Of a stretch of DNA of 33,204 nucleotides, positions 1 through 7,019 are shown one piece after another. The notes beneath the pieces are model-generated. The model had not been told where the DNA came from and did no database searches. It saw only the letters and a program-made list of their open reading frames with translations. The translations under genes and the position numbers were made by a program. This DNA comes from Planctomycetota bacterium (lineage in GTDB: Bacteria; Planctomycetota; MHYJ01; WSZJ01): positions 39,853 to 73,056 of the forward strand of contig WSZJ01000013.1 of assembly GCA_009773755.1 (NCBI GenBank), read 5' to 3'. How positions within the stretch are numbered: position 1 is the first letter of the stretch; every line of letters begins with the position of its first letter.

Positions 1-97
1 CCAGCCTCCCTCAGCCTTCGCCAGCCTCCGATCTTGATGGTCCAGCTATGGATTCACAAAAGGTGGACGCGCGCCCAGAGCCGTTCAAACTGCTCCC

Positions 98-1645
98 GTG
101 CGCTACGGCTTCGTTCTCGACCAGGACAAATGCATCGGCTGCCACGCGTGCACGGTCGCGTGCAAGGAAGAACACAACGTCCCGCTCGGGGTGTTCCGGA
201 CCTACGTGAAGTACGTCGAGAAGGGCAAGTTCCCGGACACGCAGCGCAAGTTCGCGGTCATCCGCTGCAACCAGTGCGACGACGCGCCGTGCATCACGAT
301 CTGCCCGACCGCGGCGCTGTTCCGGCGCAGCAACGGCATCGTCGATTTCGACAAGGACGCTTGCATCGGCTGCAAAGCGTGCATGCAGGCCTGCCCCTAC
401 GACGCGCTCTACATCGATCCGGCGACGCAGACGGCGGCGAAGTGCAACTACTGCGCGCACCGGGTGGAAAAGGGAATGGAGCCGGCGTGCGTGATCGTGT
501 GCCCGGAGCAGGCGATCATCACGGGCGACCTCGACAATCCCGCGAGCCGGATCTCGACGATGGTCGCGCGGGAGAAAATGACGGTGCGCAAGCCCGAGAA
601 GGGGACGCGGCCGAAGGTGCACTACAAGGGCGCGGACCCGGTGACGCTGAACCCTTCGCTGACGCAGGTCCTCGGCGGTCAGATGTGGGCGACCGCAACG
701 GAGAAAGAAGCAACCTTTGCCGCGATGCAGGTGATGGGCCGCGGGCCGGGAAGCGGAGTCCCGCCCCCGATGGACATGGCGCGCACCGTGATGGACACCG
801 CGAAGGAACGCGCGCCGTGGGGCTGGAAGGTCTGGGCCTACCTCTGGACCAAGTCGATCGCCGCGGGCGCGATGGGGATTGCCGGGGTCGCCGTCGGGTG
901 CGGAGTGCCGGGGACGGACCGGCTGATGGGGCCGATCGCTTCCGGTATCGCGCTCGTGTTCACCGCGATCACCTGCCTTCTGCTCGTCCTCGACCTCAAG
1001 CGCCCGGAGCGCTTCTATCTCATCCTCACCCGCCCCAACTGGAGCTCCTGGCTCGTCTGGGGCACCCTCGCGCTCATGGCGTTCTCCGGCATCTGCGCGG
1101 CATGGTTCGTGGCGTCGCTGGCAGGATGGACCGGCCTCATGAGGGCGCTCGCGTGGCCGGCGGTCGTCCTGTCGGCGGGAGCGGCGGGATACTCGGCGTT
1201 CCTTTTCCGGCAAGCCCGCGGAAGGGATTTCTGGCTGAGCCCGATTCTCCTTCTTCAGCTTCTCGTCGCGGCGGTCCTCGCTGGTGCCGCCGCGCTCATG
1301 CTTGCTTCACTTCATGAACCGGAGGCCCTCTTCGGGAGAATCCTGCTGGGAGCGGTTGCCGCGCACGCGGTCGTCCTGCTCGCCGAGTTGTTCCCCCGGC
1401 ACGGCGGCGCTGGCGCAAGGACCGCGGTACGGACGATCACGCGCGGTGTTTTCCTGGGCGACTTCGTCATGATTCTCGTGACCGGGCATCTATTCCCGTT
1501 CGCGATGCTGGCCGGCTACCTTGTGAGCGACGGAGACAATCCGGATCAGTTCCGCTACAGGATCGCGGCCATTGGTGCCCTGGCAGGGCTCTACACATAC
1601 GAACGCGTCTGGATCAAGGCCGGCCAGTCGGTGCCGCTGAGCTAG
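98..1645 (+). CDS. Fused Fe-S / NrfD-type membrane subunit of a molybdopterin oxidoreductase (SoeBC/DmsBC/PsrBC-like)
   Basis: This 515-residue protein fuses an electron-transfer subunit to a quinone-interacting membrane anchor. Residues 1-190 carry sixteen Cys in four clusters (C12/15/18/22, C57/60/65/69, C89/92/95/99, C116/119/131/135), the layout of a four-[4Fe-4S] DmsB/PsrB-type subunit. From about residue 245 there are roughly eight hydrophobic segments, with a DLKRPERF motif followed by an SSWLVWG segment, typical of NrfD/PsrC anchors. The inferred role is passing electrons between the quinone pool and the catalytic subunit at 2499-5339. The GTG start is chosen because an in-frame stop lies at 35-37, no ATG intervenes, and the family begins just before the first cluster. 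B and C subunits are usually separate genes, although fusions occur. The physiological substrate cannot be read from this subunit. Confidence 0.9.
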   Translation: MRYGFVLDQDKCIGCHACTVACKEEHNVPLGVFRTYVKYVEKGKFPDTQRKFAVIRCNQCDDAPCITICPTAALFRRSNGIVDFDKDACIGCKACMQACPYDALYIDPATQTAAKCNYCAHRVEKGMEPACVIVCPEQAIITGDLDNPASRISTMVAREKMTVRKPEKGTRPKVHYKGADPVTLNPSLTQVLGGQMWATATEKEATFAAMQVMGRGPGSGVPPPMDMARTVMDTAKERAPWGWKVWAYLWTKSIAAGAMGIAGVAVGCGVPGTDRLMGPIASGIALVFTAITCLLLVLDLKRPERFYLILTRPNWSSWLVWGTLALMAFSGICAAWFVASLAGWTGLMRALAWPAVVLSAGAAGYSAFLFRQARGRDFWLSPILLLQLLVAAVLAGAAALMLASLHEPEALFGRILLGAVAAHAVVLLAELFPRHGGAGARTAVRTITRGVFLGDFVMILVTGHLFPFAMLAGYLVSDGDNPDQFRYRIAAIGALAGLYTYERVWIKAGQSVPLS

Positions 1646-1657
1646 CTGCACTTGAAC

Positions 1658-1682
1658 TTGAGGTCGCAAATTGCGACCTCAA
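1658..1682. repeat. ORF6N-associated palindrome 1
   Basis: This is a perfect palindrome with 12-bp arms (1658-1669 and 1671-1682) around one central base, core GTCGCAAATTGCGAC. It starts 13 bases after the stop of the upstream oxidoreductase subunit. It has no T-run, so a classic terminator is unlikely. Both strands can be read as the ORF6N-like peptide string LRSQ-x-ATS. Its core matches palindrome 5, at the far side of the ORF6N gene, in 14 of 15 positions. Confidence 0.85.
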
Positions 1683-1695
1683 AGCCATCCAACTC

Positions 1696-1716
1696 GATGT
1701 GCCAGATTGGCATGTC
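1696..1716. repeat. ORF6N-associated palindrome 2 (diverged)
   Basis: TGCCA (1700-1704) and TGGCA (1708-1712) pair around the spacer GAT. Pairing continues to 1696/1716 with two G-T wobbles. It lies 10 bp beyond the ORF6N stop codon. Read on the minus strand it gives RNLTCQSGTSS, which resembles RNLIFQSGISS inside the ORF6N protein. The resemblance therefore extends slightly past the palindrome. Confidence 0.65.
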
Positions 1717-1725
1717 AGATTGCGC

Positions 1726-2256
1726 TCAGCGCGCTTCGTGGAACCCGATGCGCTTCCGGCGCTTCTTAGAGGGAGTATCGACCAACTCGTGGATAGCGCC
1801 GAGAATCGCCCGGATCGCTTCGTCGTGCGTCCCGAGCCGACGTTCGAGCTCCGACAGTTTCCGGGACAGTTCATGCTGGGTCGCCAAGAACTCCCGGGTA
1901 CGCGTGAACGCCCGCATGATCGCGATGTTGACGCGCACCGCGCGGCCGCTGCGCAGCACGCTCGACAGCATTGCGACCCCATGTTCCGTGAAGGCAAGCG
2001 GCAACCAGCGGCTGCCGCCATGTCGACTTGATATTCCAGATTGGAATATCAAGTTGCGCGCCTCCTCGCCTGTCAGGCGGAACATGAAATCCGGCGGAAA
2101 TCGATCTTCATTCCGTTTGACGGCTTTGTTCAGGTTCGACGTCGTCACGCTGTACATCCTGGCCAGGTCAGCGTCGAGCAGAACGCGATGCCCCCGAACC
2201 TCGAGGATGCGGTGCTCCACCTTTTCAGTGGAAATGATGGCGGTGGCTGAAGACAC
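1726..2256 (-). CDS. ORF6N domain protein (KilA-N-related, phage-type DNA-binding family)
   Basis: This 176-residue protein shows the ORF6N signature: VEHRILEVRGHRVLLDADLA near residues 13-32, then NLNKAVKRN, RFPPDFMFRLT, LPLAFTEHGVAMLSSVLRS and VNIAIMRAF. A charged, probably helical tail follows. The GTG start at 2256 is chosen because AAGGAG sits 7 bases upstream on the minus strand and the conserved domain begins shortly after; the frame is open to 2397, but without family similarity. ORF6N proteins are known from phages and bacterial accessory DNA and are thought to bind DNA; their cellular role is unclear. Residues 68-77 (NLIFQSGISS) are encoded by a perfect 13-bp-arm palindrome related to four copies outside the gene. 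It is oriented against the flanking oxidoreductase genes, which suggests insertion. Autoregulation through the palindromes is possible but not shown. Confidence 0.9.
   Translation of the reverse strand: MSSATAIISTEKVEHRILEVRGHRVLLDADLARMYSVTTSNLNKAVKRNEDRFPPDFMFRLTGEEARNLIFQSGISSRHGGSRWLPLAFTEHGVAMLSSVLRSGRAVRVNIAIMRAFTRTREFLATQHELSRKLSELERRLGTHDEAIRAILGAIHELVDTPSKKRRKRIGFHEAR
2026..2054. repeat. ORF6N-associated palindrome 3 (inside the ORF6N coding sequence)
   Basis: These are perfect 13-bp arms (2026-2038 and 2042-2054) around GAT. The palindrome lies wholly within the ORF6N gene and encodes residues 68-77. It shares the CCA-GAT-TGG centre with palindrome 2 and the CTTGA/TCAAG flanks with palindromes 1 and 4. 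Confidence 0.9.
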
Positions 2257-2382
2257 GGTTCGGCTCCTTCTTTGCAAGGGAAGTTGAGAGTCCAGGCGAA
2301 CGGGGCATCGTAGGCACGGCGAGAATTGGAAAGCAATCCGTCGCCAGCAGATTTCCTGCAAATCGCTCCGAATTGCGCTCGT

Positions 2383-2413
2383 AACTTGAGTTTGCAAGTT
2401 GTGACCTCAAGTT
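2383..2413. repeat. ORF6N-associated palindrome 4 (diverged)
   Basis: Arms 2383-2397 and 2399-2413 give 12 Watson-Crick pairs, two wobbles and one mismatch. The outer AACTTGAG/CTCAAGTT blocks are perfect. Read on the minus strand it gives LRSQLANSS, again like the ORF6N loop. It lies about 130 bp upstream of the ORF6N start. Confidence 0.7.
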
Positions 2414-2422
2414 GGCCAGGAG

Positions 2423-2447
2423 AGGTGGTCGCAGATTGCGACTACCT
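2423..2447. repeat. ORF6N-associated palindrome 5
   Basis: Arms 2423-2433 and 2437-2447 flank GAT with a single G-T mismatch. The core GTCGCAGATTGCGAC is nearly identical to palindrome 1 on the other side of the ORF6N gene. It lies about 50 bp before the chosen start of the catalytic oxidoreductase subunit. It is therefore unlikely to be coding for that enzyme, although the frame is open. Confidence 0.8.
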
Positions 2448-2498
2448 GCTGTCTCCTCTTCGGTCGTCAGAAAAGTGATCGCCCCCCGCGCGTCGCAT

Positions 2499-5339
2499 AT
2501 GATCCGCCTCTTCGTGACGCCTCCAAACCTGCAGCCACTTCACCCCGCAGCCCGCGAGCTCGACCCGCCCGTTGGCGGGCTTACGGCATATCCGCCGGTT
2601 GAAAAATGGGACCACTGGACGGAGTACGACGCGCAGGCGTGGCCGCGGAAGGTGGAGCACACGTACTCGCTGGTGCCGACGATCTGCTTCAACTGCGAAG
2701 CGGCGTGCGGGCTGCTGGCGTACGTGGACAAGAAGGAGGGGAGGATTCAGCGCTTCGAGGGAAACCCGGAGCATCCGGGGAGCCGCGGGCGGAATTGCGC
2801 GAAGGGGCCGGCGACGCTGAACCAGGTGTACGACCCGGAGCGGATTCTTTATCCACTCAAGAGGGACGGAAAGCGCGGCGAGGGAAAGTGGAAGCGTGTG
2901 ACGTGGGACGAAGTGCTGACGGACATCGGCGGGCGGCTACGGAAGGCGCTGATGGAGAACCGGCAGCGCGAGATCATGTACCACGTGGGGCGGCCCGGGC
3001 ATGAGCTGGTCTACAACCAGCGGGTGCTGCATGCGTGGGGGATCGACGGGCACAACTCGCACACGAATGTCTGCTCGGCGGGGGCGCGGGCGGGGTACGC
3101 GTTCTGGATGGGGATCGACAGGCCGTCGCCGGACCATGCGAACTCGAAGTTCATGCTGCTGCTGTCTGCGCACCTCGAGACGGGGCATTATTTCAATCCG
3201 CACGCGCAGCGGATCATGGAGGCGAAGGAACGCGGGGTGAAGATGGCGGTGATCGACACGCGGCTCTCGAACACCGCTTCGATGGCGGACTGGTGGCTTC
3301 CGACGTGGCCGGGGACGGAAGCGGCGCTGTTGCTTGCGCTGGCGAACGTAATGATCCGGGAGAGGACGTACGACCGGGAGTTCGTGCGGCGGTGGGTGAA
3401 CTGGGAAGAATTCCTGCGCGAGGAGCGTGCCGGCGTGCCGGTCACGTTCGAGGCGTTCGAAGCGGAGCTGGTGAAGCTCTACGCGGACTTCACGCCCGAG
3501 TACGCCGAGAAAGAGTGCGGCGTGCCGGCGAAAACGATCCTTGAGGTCGCGGCGGAGATCGCAAAGGCGGGGTCGGCGTTCGCGACGCACGTCTGGCGCA
3601 ACGCGGCGGCGGGAAACCTCGGCGGGTGGCAGGTCTCGCGCGCGCTGGAGCTGCTCGTCGTCCTCGCGGGCGCGGTCGGCACAAACGGCGGCACGGTCCC
3701 GAACCAGTGGAACAAGTTCACGCCGAAGCCGCCGCTGATGCCGCCGCCGTCAAAGGTGTGGAGCGAACTGCTCTACCCGAGGGAATTCCCGCTCGCGTTC
3801 TTCGAGATGTCGTTCCTGCTTCCGCATTTCCTCAAAGATGCCCGCGGCAAACTCGACACGTACTTCACGCGCGTTTACAACCCCGTCTGGACGAACCCCG
3901 ACGGCCTGACGTGGCTCGAGGTCCTCACCGACGAATCGAAAGTCGGCTGCCACGTCTGCCTCTCGCCGACCTGGAGCGAGACCGCATGGTACGCGGACTT
4001 CGTACTCCCGATGGGCCACGGATCCGAGCGCCACGACCTCATGAGCCAGGAGACTCACGCCGCGAAATGGATCGGCTTCCGCCAGCCGGTGCAGCGCGTG
4101 TGGCTGGAAAAGCAGGGGAAAAAGTTCAACTCGACGTGGGAAGCGCACGAAGCCTCCGGCCTCGGCCAGGTCTGGGAAGAAGACGAGTTCTGGATCGAGC
4201 TGTCGTGGAAGATCGACCCCGACGGAGCGCTCGGGATCCGCAAGTACTTCGAATCCCCGTACGAACCCGGCAAGAAGATGGAAATCGCCGATTTTTACCG
4301 GTGGATGTTCGAGAACAGCGTGCCGGGGCTTCCGGAGAAAGCAAGGAAGGAGGGCCTGACGCCGCTCGAGTACATGCGCAAGTACGGGGCGTTCCTTGTC
4401 GCGGAGGGGACGGTCGCCGGGCATGAAGAAAGAGTGGCGACCGACGGCGCGACGACGGACCCGTTGACGAAGGTCGTCTCCAGGGCAGGCGCACCAATCG
4501 GCGTCGAGATCGACGGCAAACCGCTCGCAGGATTCCCGACCCCGTCGCGCAAACTCGAGTTCTACTCGAAGACGCTCAAGGACTGGAAATGGCCCGAGCA
4601 CGCGCTGCCCGGCTACATCCGCAGCCACGTCCACGCTTCGAACTTCGACATCTCAAAGGGCGAGATGCTGCTCCTTCCGACCTTCCGCCTCCCCACGCTC
4701 ATCCACACCCGGACCGGCAATGCGAAGTGGCTCATCGAGCTCTCCCACTCCAACCCGCTCTGGCTCAATACCGAGGACGCGGCCCGCTTCACGGTCGGCA
4801 TGGGCGACCTCCTCAAGGTCCACACGGAAATCGGCTGGTTCATCGACAAAGTCTGGGTCACGGAGGCGATCCGCCCCGGCGTCGTCGCCTGCTCGCACCA
4901 CATCGGCCGCTGGCGCGTCATCGAGGAGGCCGCTGGAAAATGGTGCACGGCGCTCGTCGACCTCAAGGAGCAGTCGGCGGGAAAGTGGAGCATGCGCCAC
5001 ATCCACGGCGTGCGCCCCTTCAAGAGCAGCGACCCCGACAGCGAGCGCATTCCGTGGCAGGACGCCGGCGTGCACCAGAACCTGACGTTTCCGGTTCAGC
5101 CCGACCCGATCAGCGGCCAGCACTGCTGGCACCAGAAAGTGCGCGTCGAGAAGCCGGCGGCCGGCGACAAGTACGGCGACATCTTCGTGGACACCGCGAA
5201 GTCGATGGACGTTTACCGCCGATGGCTGCAGCTCGCGCGGCCGGCGCCGGGGCCGGGGGGCTTGCGGCGGCCGCGGTGGCTGCCGCGCGCGTACAAGCCG
5301 GCAGAGGGGACTTACGAGATTCCCGGGGCGACTTCTTAG
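2499..5339 (+). CDS. soeA: Molybdopterin-dependent oxidoreductase catalytic subunit, SoeA-like (sulfite dehydrogenase, quinone)
   Basis: This 946-residue member of the DMSO-reductase superfamily carries bis-MGD molybdenum. A [4Fe-4S] site is formed by C63, C66, C70 and C100. Characteristic blocks include NPEHPGSRGRNCAKGPAT, MYHVGRPG, DGHNSHTNVCSAGARAGYA, NLGGWQVSRALEL and TRVYNPVWTNPDG. C192 in NVCSAG is the likely thiolate ligand to molybdenum. These blocks best fit the SoeA group (cytoplasmic quinone-linked sulfite oxidation to sulfate), but polysulfide, thiosulfate or arsenic oxidoreductases are related alternatives. There is no twin-arginine signal, consistent with a cytoplasmic active site. 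The open frame extends to 2412, but its first 29 codons overlap the ORF6N palindromes and look unlike the family, so ATG 2499 is used; no strong ribosome site supports any start. The partner subunit is at 98-1645. Confidence 0.85.
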   Translation: MIRLFVTPPNLQPLHPAARELDPPVGGLTAYPPVEKWDHWTEYDAQAWPRKVEHTYSLVPTICFNCEAACGLLAYVDKKEGRIQRFEGNPEHPGSRGRNCAKGPATLNQVYDPERILYPLKRDGKRGEGKWKRVTWDEVLTDIGGRLRKALMENRQREIMYHVGRPGHELVYNQRVLHAWGIDGHNSHTNVCSAGARAGYAFWMGIDRPSPDHANSKFMLLLSAHLETGHYFNPHAQRIMEAKERGVKMAVIDTRLSNTASMADWWLPTWPGTEAALLLALANVMIRERTYDREFVRRWVNWEEFLREERAGVPVTFEAFEAELVKLYADFTPEYAEKECGVPAKTILEVAAEIAKAGSAFATHVWRNAAAGNLGGWQVSRALELLVVLAGAVGTNGGTVPNQWNKFTPKPPLMPPPSKVWSELLYPREFPLAFFEMSFLLPHFLKDARGKLDTYFTRVYNPVWTNPDGLTWLEVLTDESKVGCHVCLSPTWSETAWYADFVLPMGHGSERHDLMSQETHAAKWIGFRQPVQRVWLEKQGKKFNSTWEAHEASGLGQVWEEDEFWIELSWKIDPDGALGIRKYFESPYEPGKKMEIADFYRWMFENSVPGLPEKARKEGLTPLEYMRKYGAFLVAEGTVAGHEERVATDGATTDPLTKVVSRAGAPIGVEIDGKPLAGFPTPSRKLEFYSKTLKDWKWPEHALPGYIRSHVHASNFDISKGEMLLLPTFRLPTLIHTRTGNAKWLIELSHSNPLWLNTEDAARFTVGMGDLLKVHTEIGWFIDKVWVTEAIRPGVVACSHHIGRWRVIEEAAGKWCTALVDLKEQSAGKWSMRHIHGVRPFKSSDPDSERIPWQDAGVHQNLTFPVQPDPISGQHCWHQKVRVEKPAAGDKYGDIFVDTAKSMDVYRRWLQLARPAPGPGGLRRPRWLPRAYKPAEGTYEIPGATS

Positions 5340-5347
5340 AGTGGGGC

Positions 5348-7000
5348 ATGCAAGCGGAGCAGGCCTACCTTTTCCGTCACATCCTGCTGCGCGAGGCCGC
5401 GTATCAGCTTCAGCTTCCGGGTGACCGTGCGAGGCTGCACGCGCTGGCGTTCGTGCTGATTGAGGAAACGGCCGGCGGCCGTCCCGCCGAGCCGGCGCCG
5501 CTGGAAGAAACCGGCGAGTCGCGCCTGGAGCCGCATTCGTCGGATCCGTTTGCCGAAGCCCTGGCCGAACATGCGCGGGCTGCCGGACGCGCTGAGGGAC
5601 GGGATCCGTCGAACCTGCGGTACGCGAGGAAACTCTTCCTGCGCCGGGCAGCGGAATACGCGGAGCGGCAGGTCCAGAACGACCGCGCGACTCGCTTGTG
5701 GGAGGCCGTGGCTGCGCTTCACTCCGGCCCAGCCCGAGGCGTCGCTCTCTTTCGAGCGGCGCAGCTTCTGTGCCAGGTGGGAATGCCGGGCAGAGCTGAG
5801 CCGCTTCTGCAGGAAGCGCTGGATCTCTTTCGCGGCGCCGGCCGGAAGCGGTTGCAGGGAATCGCGACGGGCTGCCGCGCGACCATCGAGCTTGAGACAG
5901 GGCGCTGGGCGCCCGCGGAGGCGACGTTTGCGGACGCGCTGAGGATGCTCCGGGAAACCGGTGACCGGCGGCGCGAGGGGGTGACGCTGGGCAACCTGGC
6001 CCTTCTCTATCACCGGACCGGGCGGCCCGCGTTGGCCGAGTCCACGCACGAAGAAGCGCTTCGCATTCATCGCGAAGTCGGCAATCGTCGCCACGAGGGC
6101 GTGGCGCTGCAGAACCTCGGGATCCTTTACCAGCACACGGGAAGAACCTCGCTCGCCGAGGAAATGCTCTTCCGTGCCCTAGCGCTTCATCGCGAATCGG
6201 GCTTGCGCTATTCCGAGGGCGAGACGCTGGGCCAGCTGGGTGGAGTCTTCCTCGCCACCGGTCGACCGGAGCGGGCGGAAGCGGCGCTCCGGGAGAGTCT
6301 GGAGATTCACAGGCAGGTCGGCAACCGGCCCAAGCAGTCGGGTGAGCTGGCTGCGCTCGGTCTCCTGTACCAGCGGTCCGGTCGTCCCGGGAAGGCGAGA
6401 TCGAACTACGACGAGGCGCTGCAGATCGCCCGCGAAGACGGAAACCGCGCCGGCGAGGCGGCGGTCCTGGGAGAACTGGCGGGCCTGCTGGTCGAGTCAG
6501 GCCAGACTCAGGAAGCCGAGTCGAGCGTGCTCCGCTCCCTCGACCTCTGGCGAATCCTGGGGCATCGACGCATGGAAGGAATCACGCTGGGTAATCTCGG
6601 GTCGCTGTACAAGTCGACGGGCCGGTTCGCAGAAGCCGAGGCCGTCTACGAGCAGGCGCTCGCGATCGATCGAGAAGTCCGCAATCGTCCCTCCGAGGGC
6701 GTCATCCTCGGAAACCTGGCCGGCCTCTGCCGGGAGAGCGGGCGCCTGGCCCGGGCCGAATCACTTTTTGAAGAGGCGATTCAGATTCACGTCGAGGTCG
6801 CAAATCGAAAACACGAAGGCGCCCATCGTTGCGACTACGCCATGTGCCTGCTGGCCCTCGGCCGAATTCCGCAGGCTTCCCTTGAGTGGAACCGGGGCGC
6901 CGGGATTCTGCGCGACATCGCGGATGCGACCGAATTGGAGCGCAAGCGGGCCGAGATGCTCCAGGCCTGCGCCGACGCCGGCGTGCCCTCATGGGCTTGA
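5348..7000 (+). CDS. TPR-repeat protein resembling the C-terminal part of a larger regulatory NTPase
   Basis: This 550-residue protein consists mostly of about eight consecutive 40-residue TPR units (from about residue 195 onward). They carry the periodic pattern EAL-x-IHREVGNR-x-EG...LGNL-x-LY-x-x-TGR-x-x-x-AE. Before them, residues 5-40 read LFRHILLREAAYQLQ...RARLHALAF, a segment normally found behind the ATPase core of large AAA/NACHT-type regulators or kinase-linked NTPases. Here that core is absent and the gene starts only eight bases after the oxidoreductase stop. The ATG at 5348 has only a weak GAG/GGGG ribosome site. The gene may therefore be a free-standing scaffold, or a 5'-truncated remnant placed behind the oxidoreductase by recombination. 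TPR arrays mediate protein binding; no partner is evident. It converges with the channel gene 19 bp downstream. Confidence 0.8.
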   Translation: MQAEQAYLFRHILLREAAYQLQLPGDRARLHALAFVLIEETAGGRPAEPAPLEETGESRLEPHSSDPFAEALAEHARAAGRAEGRDPSNLRYARKLFLRRAAEYAERQVQNDRATRLWEAVAALHSGPARGVALFRAAQLLCQVGMPGRAEPLLQEALDLFRGAGRKRLQGIATGCRATIELETGRWAPAEATFADALRMLRETGDRRREGVTLGNLALLYHRTGRPALAESTHEEALRIHREVGNRRHEGVALQNLGILYQHTGRTSLAEEMLFRALALHRESGLRYSEGETLGQLGGVFLATGRPERAEAALRESLEIHRQVGNRPKQSGELAALGLLYQRSGRPGKARSNYDEALQIAREDGNRAGEAAVLGELAGLLVESGQTQEAESSVLRSLDLWRILGHRRMEGITLGNLGSLYKSTGRFAEAEAVYEQALAIDREVRNRPSEGVILGNLAGLCRESGRLARAESLFEEAIQIHVEVANRKHEGAHRCDYAMCLLALGRIPQASLEWNRGAGILRDIADATELERKRAEMLQACADAGVPSWA

Positions 7001-7019
7001 CGGAATCGCCAGCCGTGCT

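Larger units (their letters stand above)
1658..2447 (-). mobile_element. Possible ORF6N-palindrome unit inserted in the oxidoreductase operon
   Basis: The stretch between the two same-strand oxidoreductase genes contains one reverse-oriented ORF6N gene and five related palindromes. The outermost two (1658-1682 and 2423-2447) share an almost identical core. The Fe-S/membrane and catalytic genes of this enzyme type are normally adjacent, so the segment looks acquired. I see no transposase, no clear target-site duplication and no IS-type ends, so calling it a mobile unit is inference. Confidence 0.35.

Noticed and set aside
48..160. ATG at 48 opening a plausible-looking N-terminus that runs into the Fe-S gene in another frame
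   Set aside because: It would require a frameshift before the first Cys cluster. The family normally begins right at the GTG-encoded start (98), so no fusion or frameshift is needed.
1658..2447. The repeated palindromes as a CRISPR array
   Set aside because: Spacing is irregular, one copy is inside a gene, the copies differ from one another, and there are no cas genes or regular spacers.
2412..2498. Extended N-terminus of the catalytic oxidoreductase subunit from 2412
   Set aside because: These codons overlap palindromes 4 and 5 and show no family similarity. They contain two Arg pairs but no hydrophobic stretch for a twin-arginine signal.
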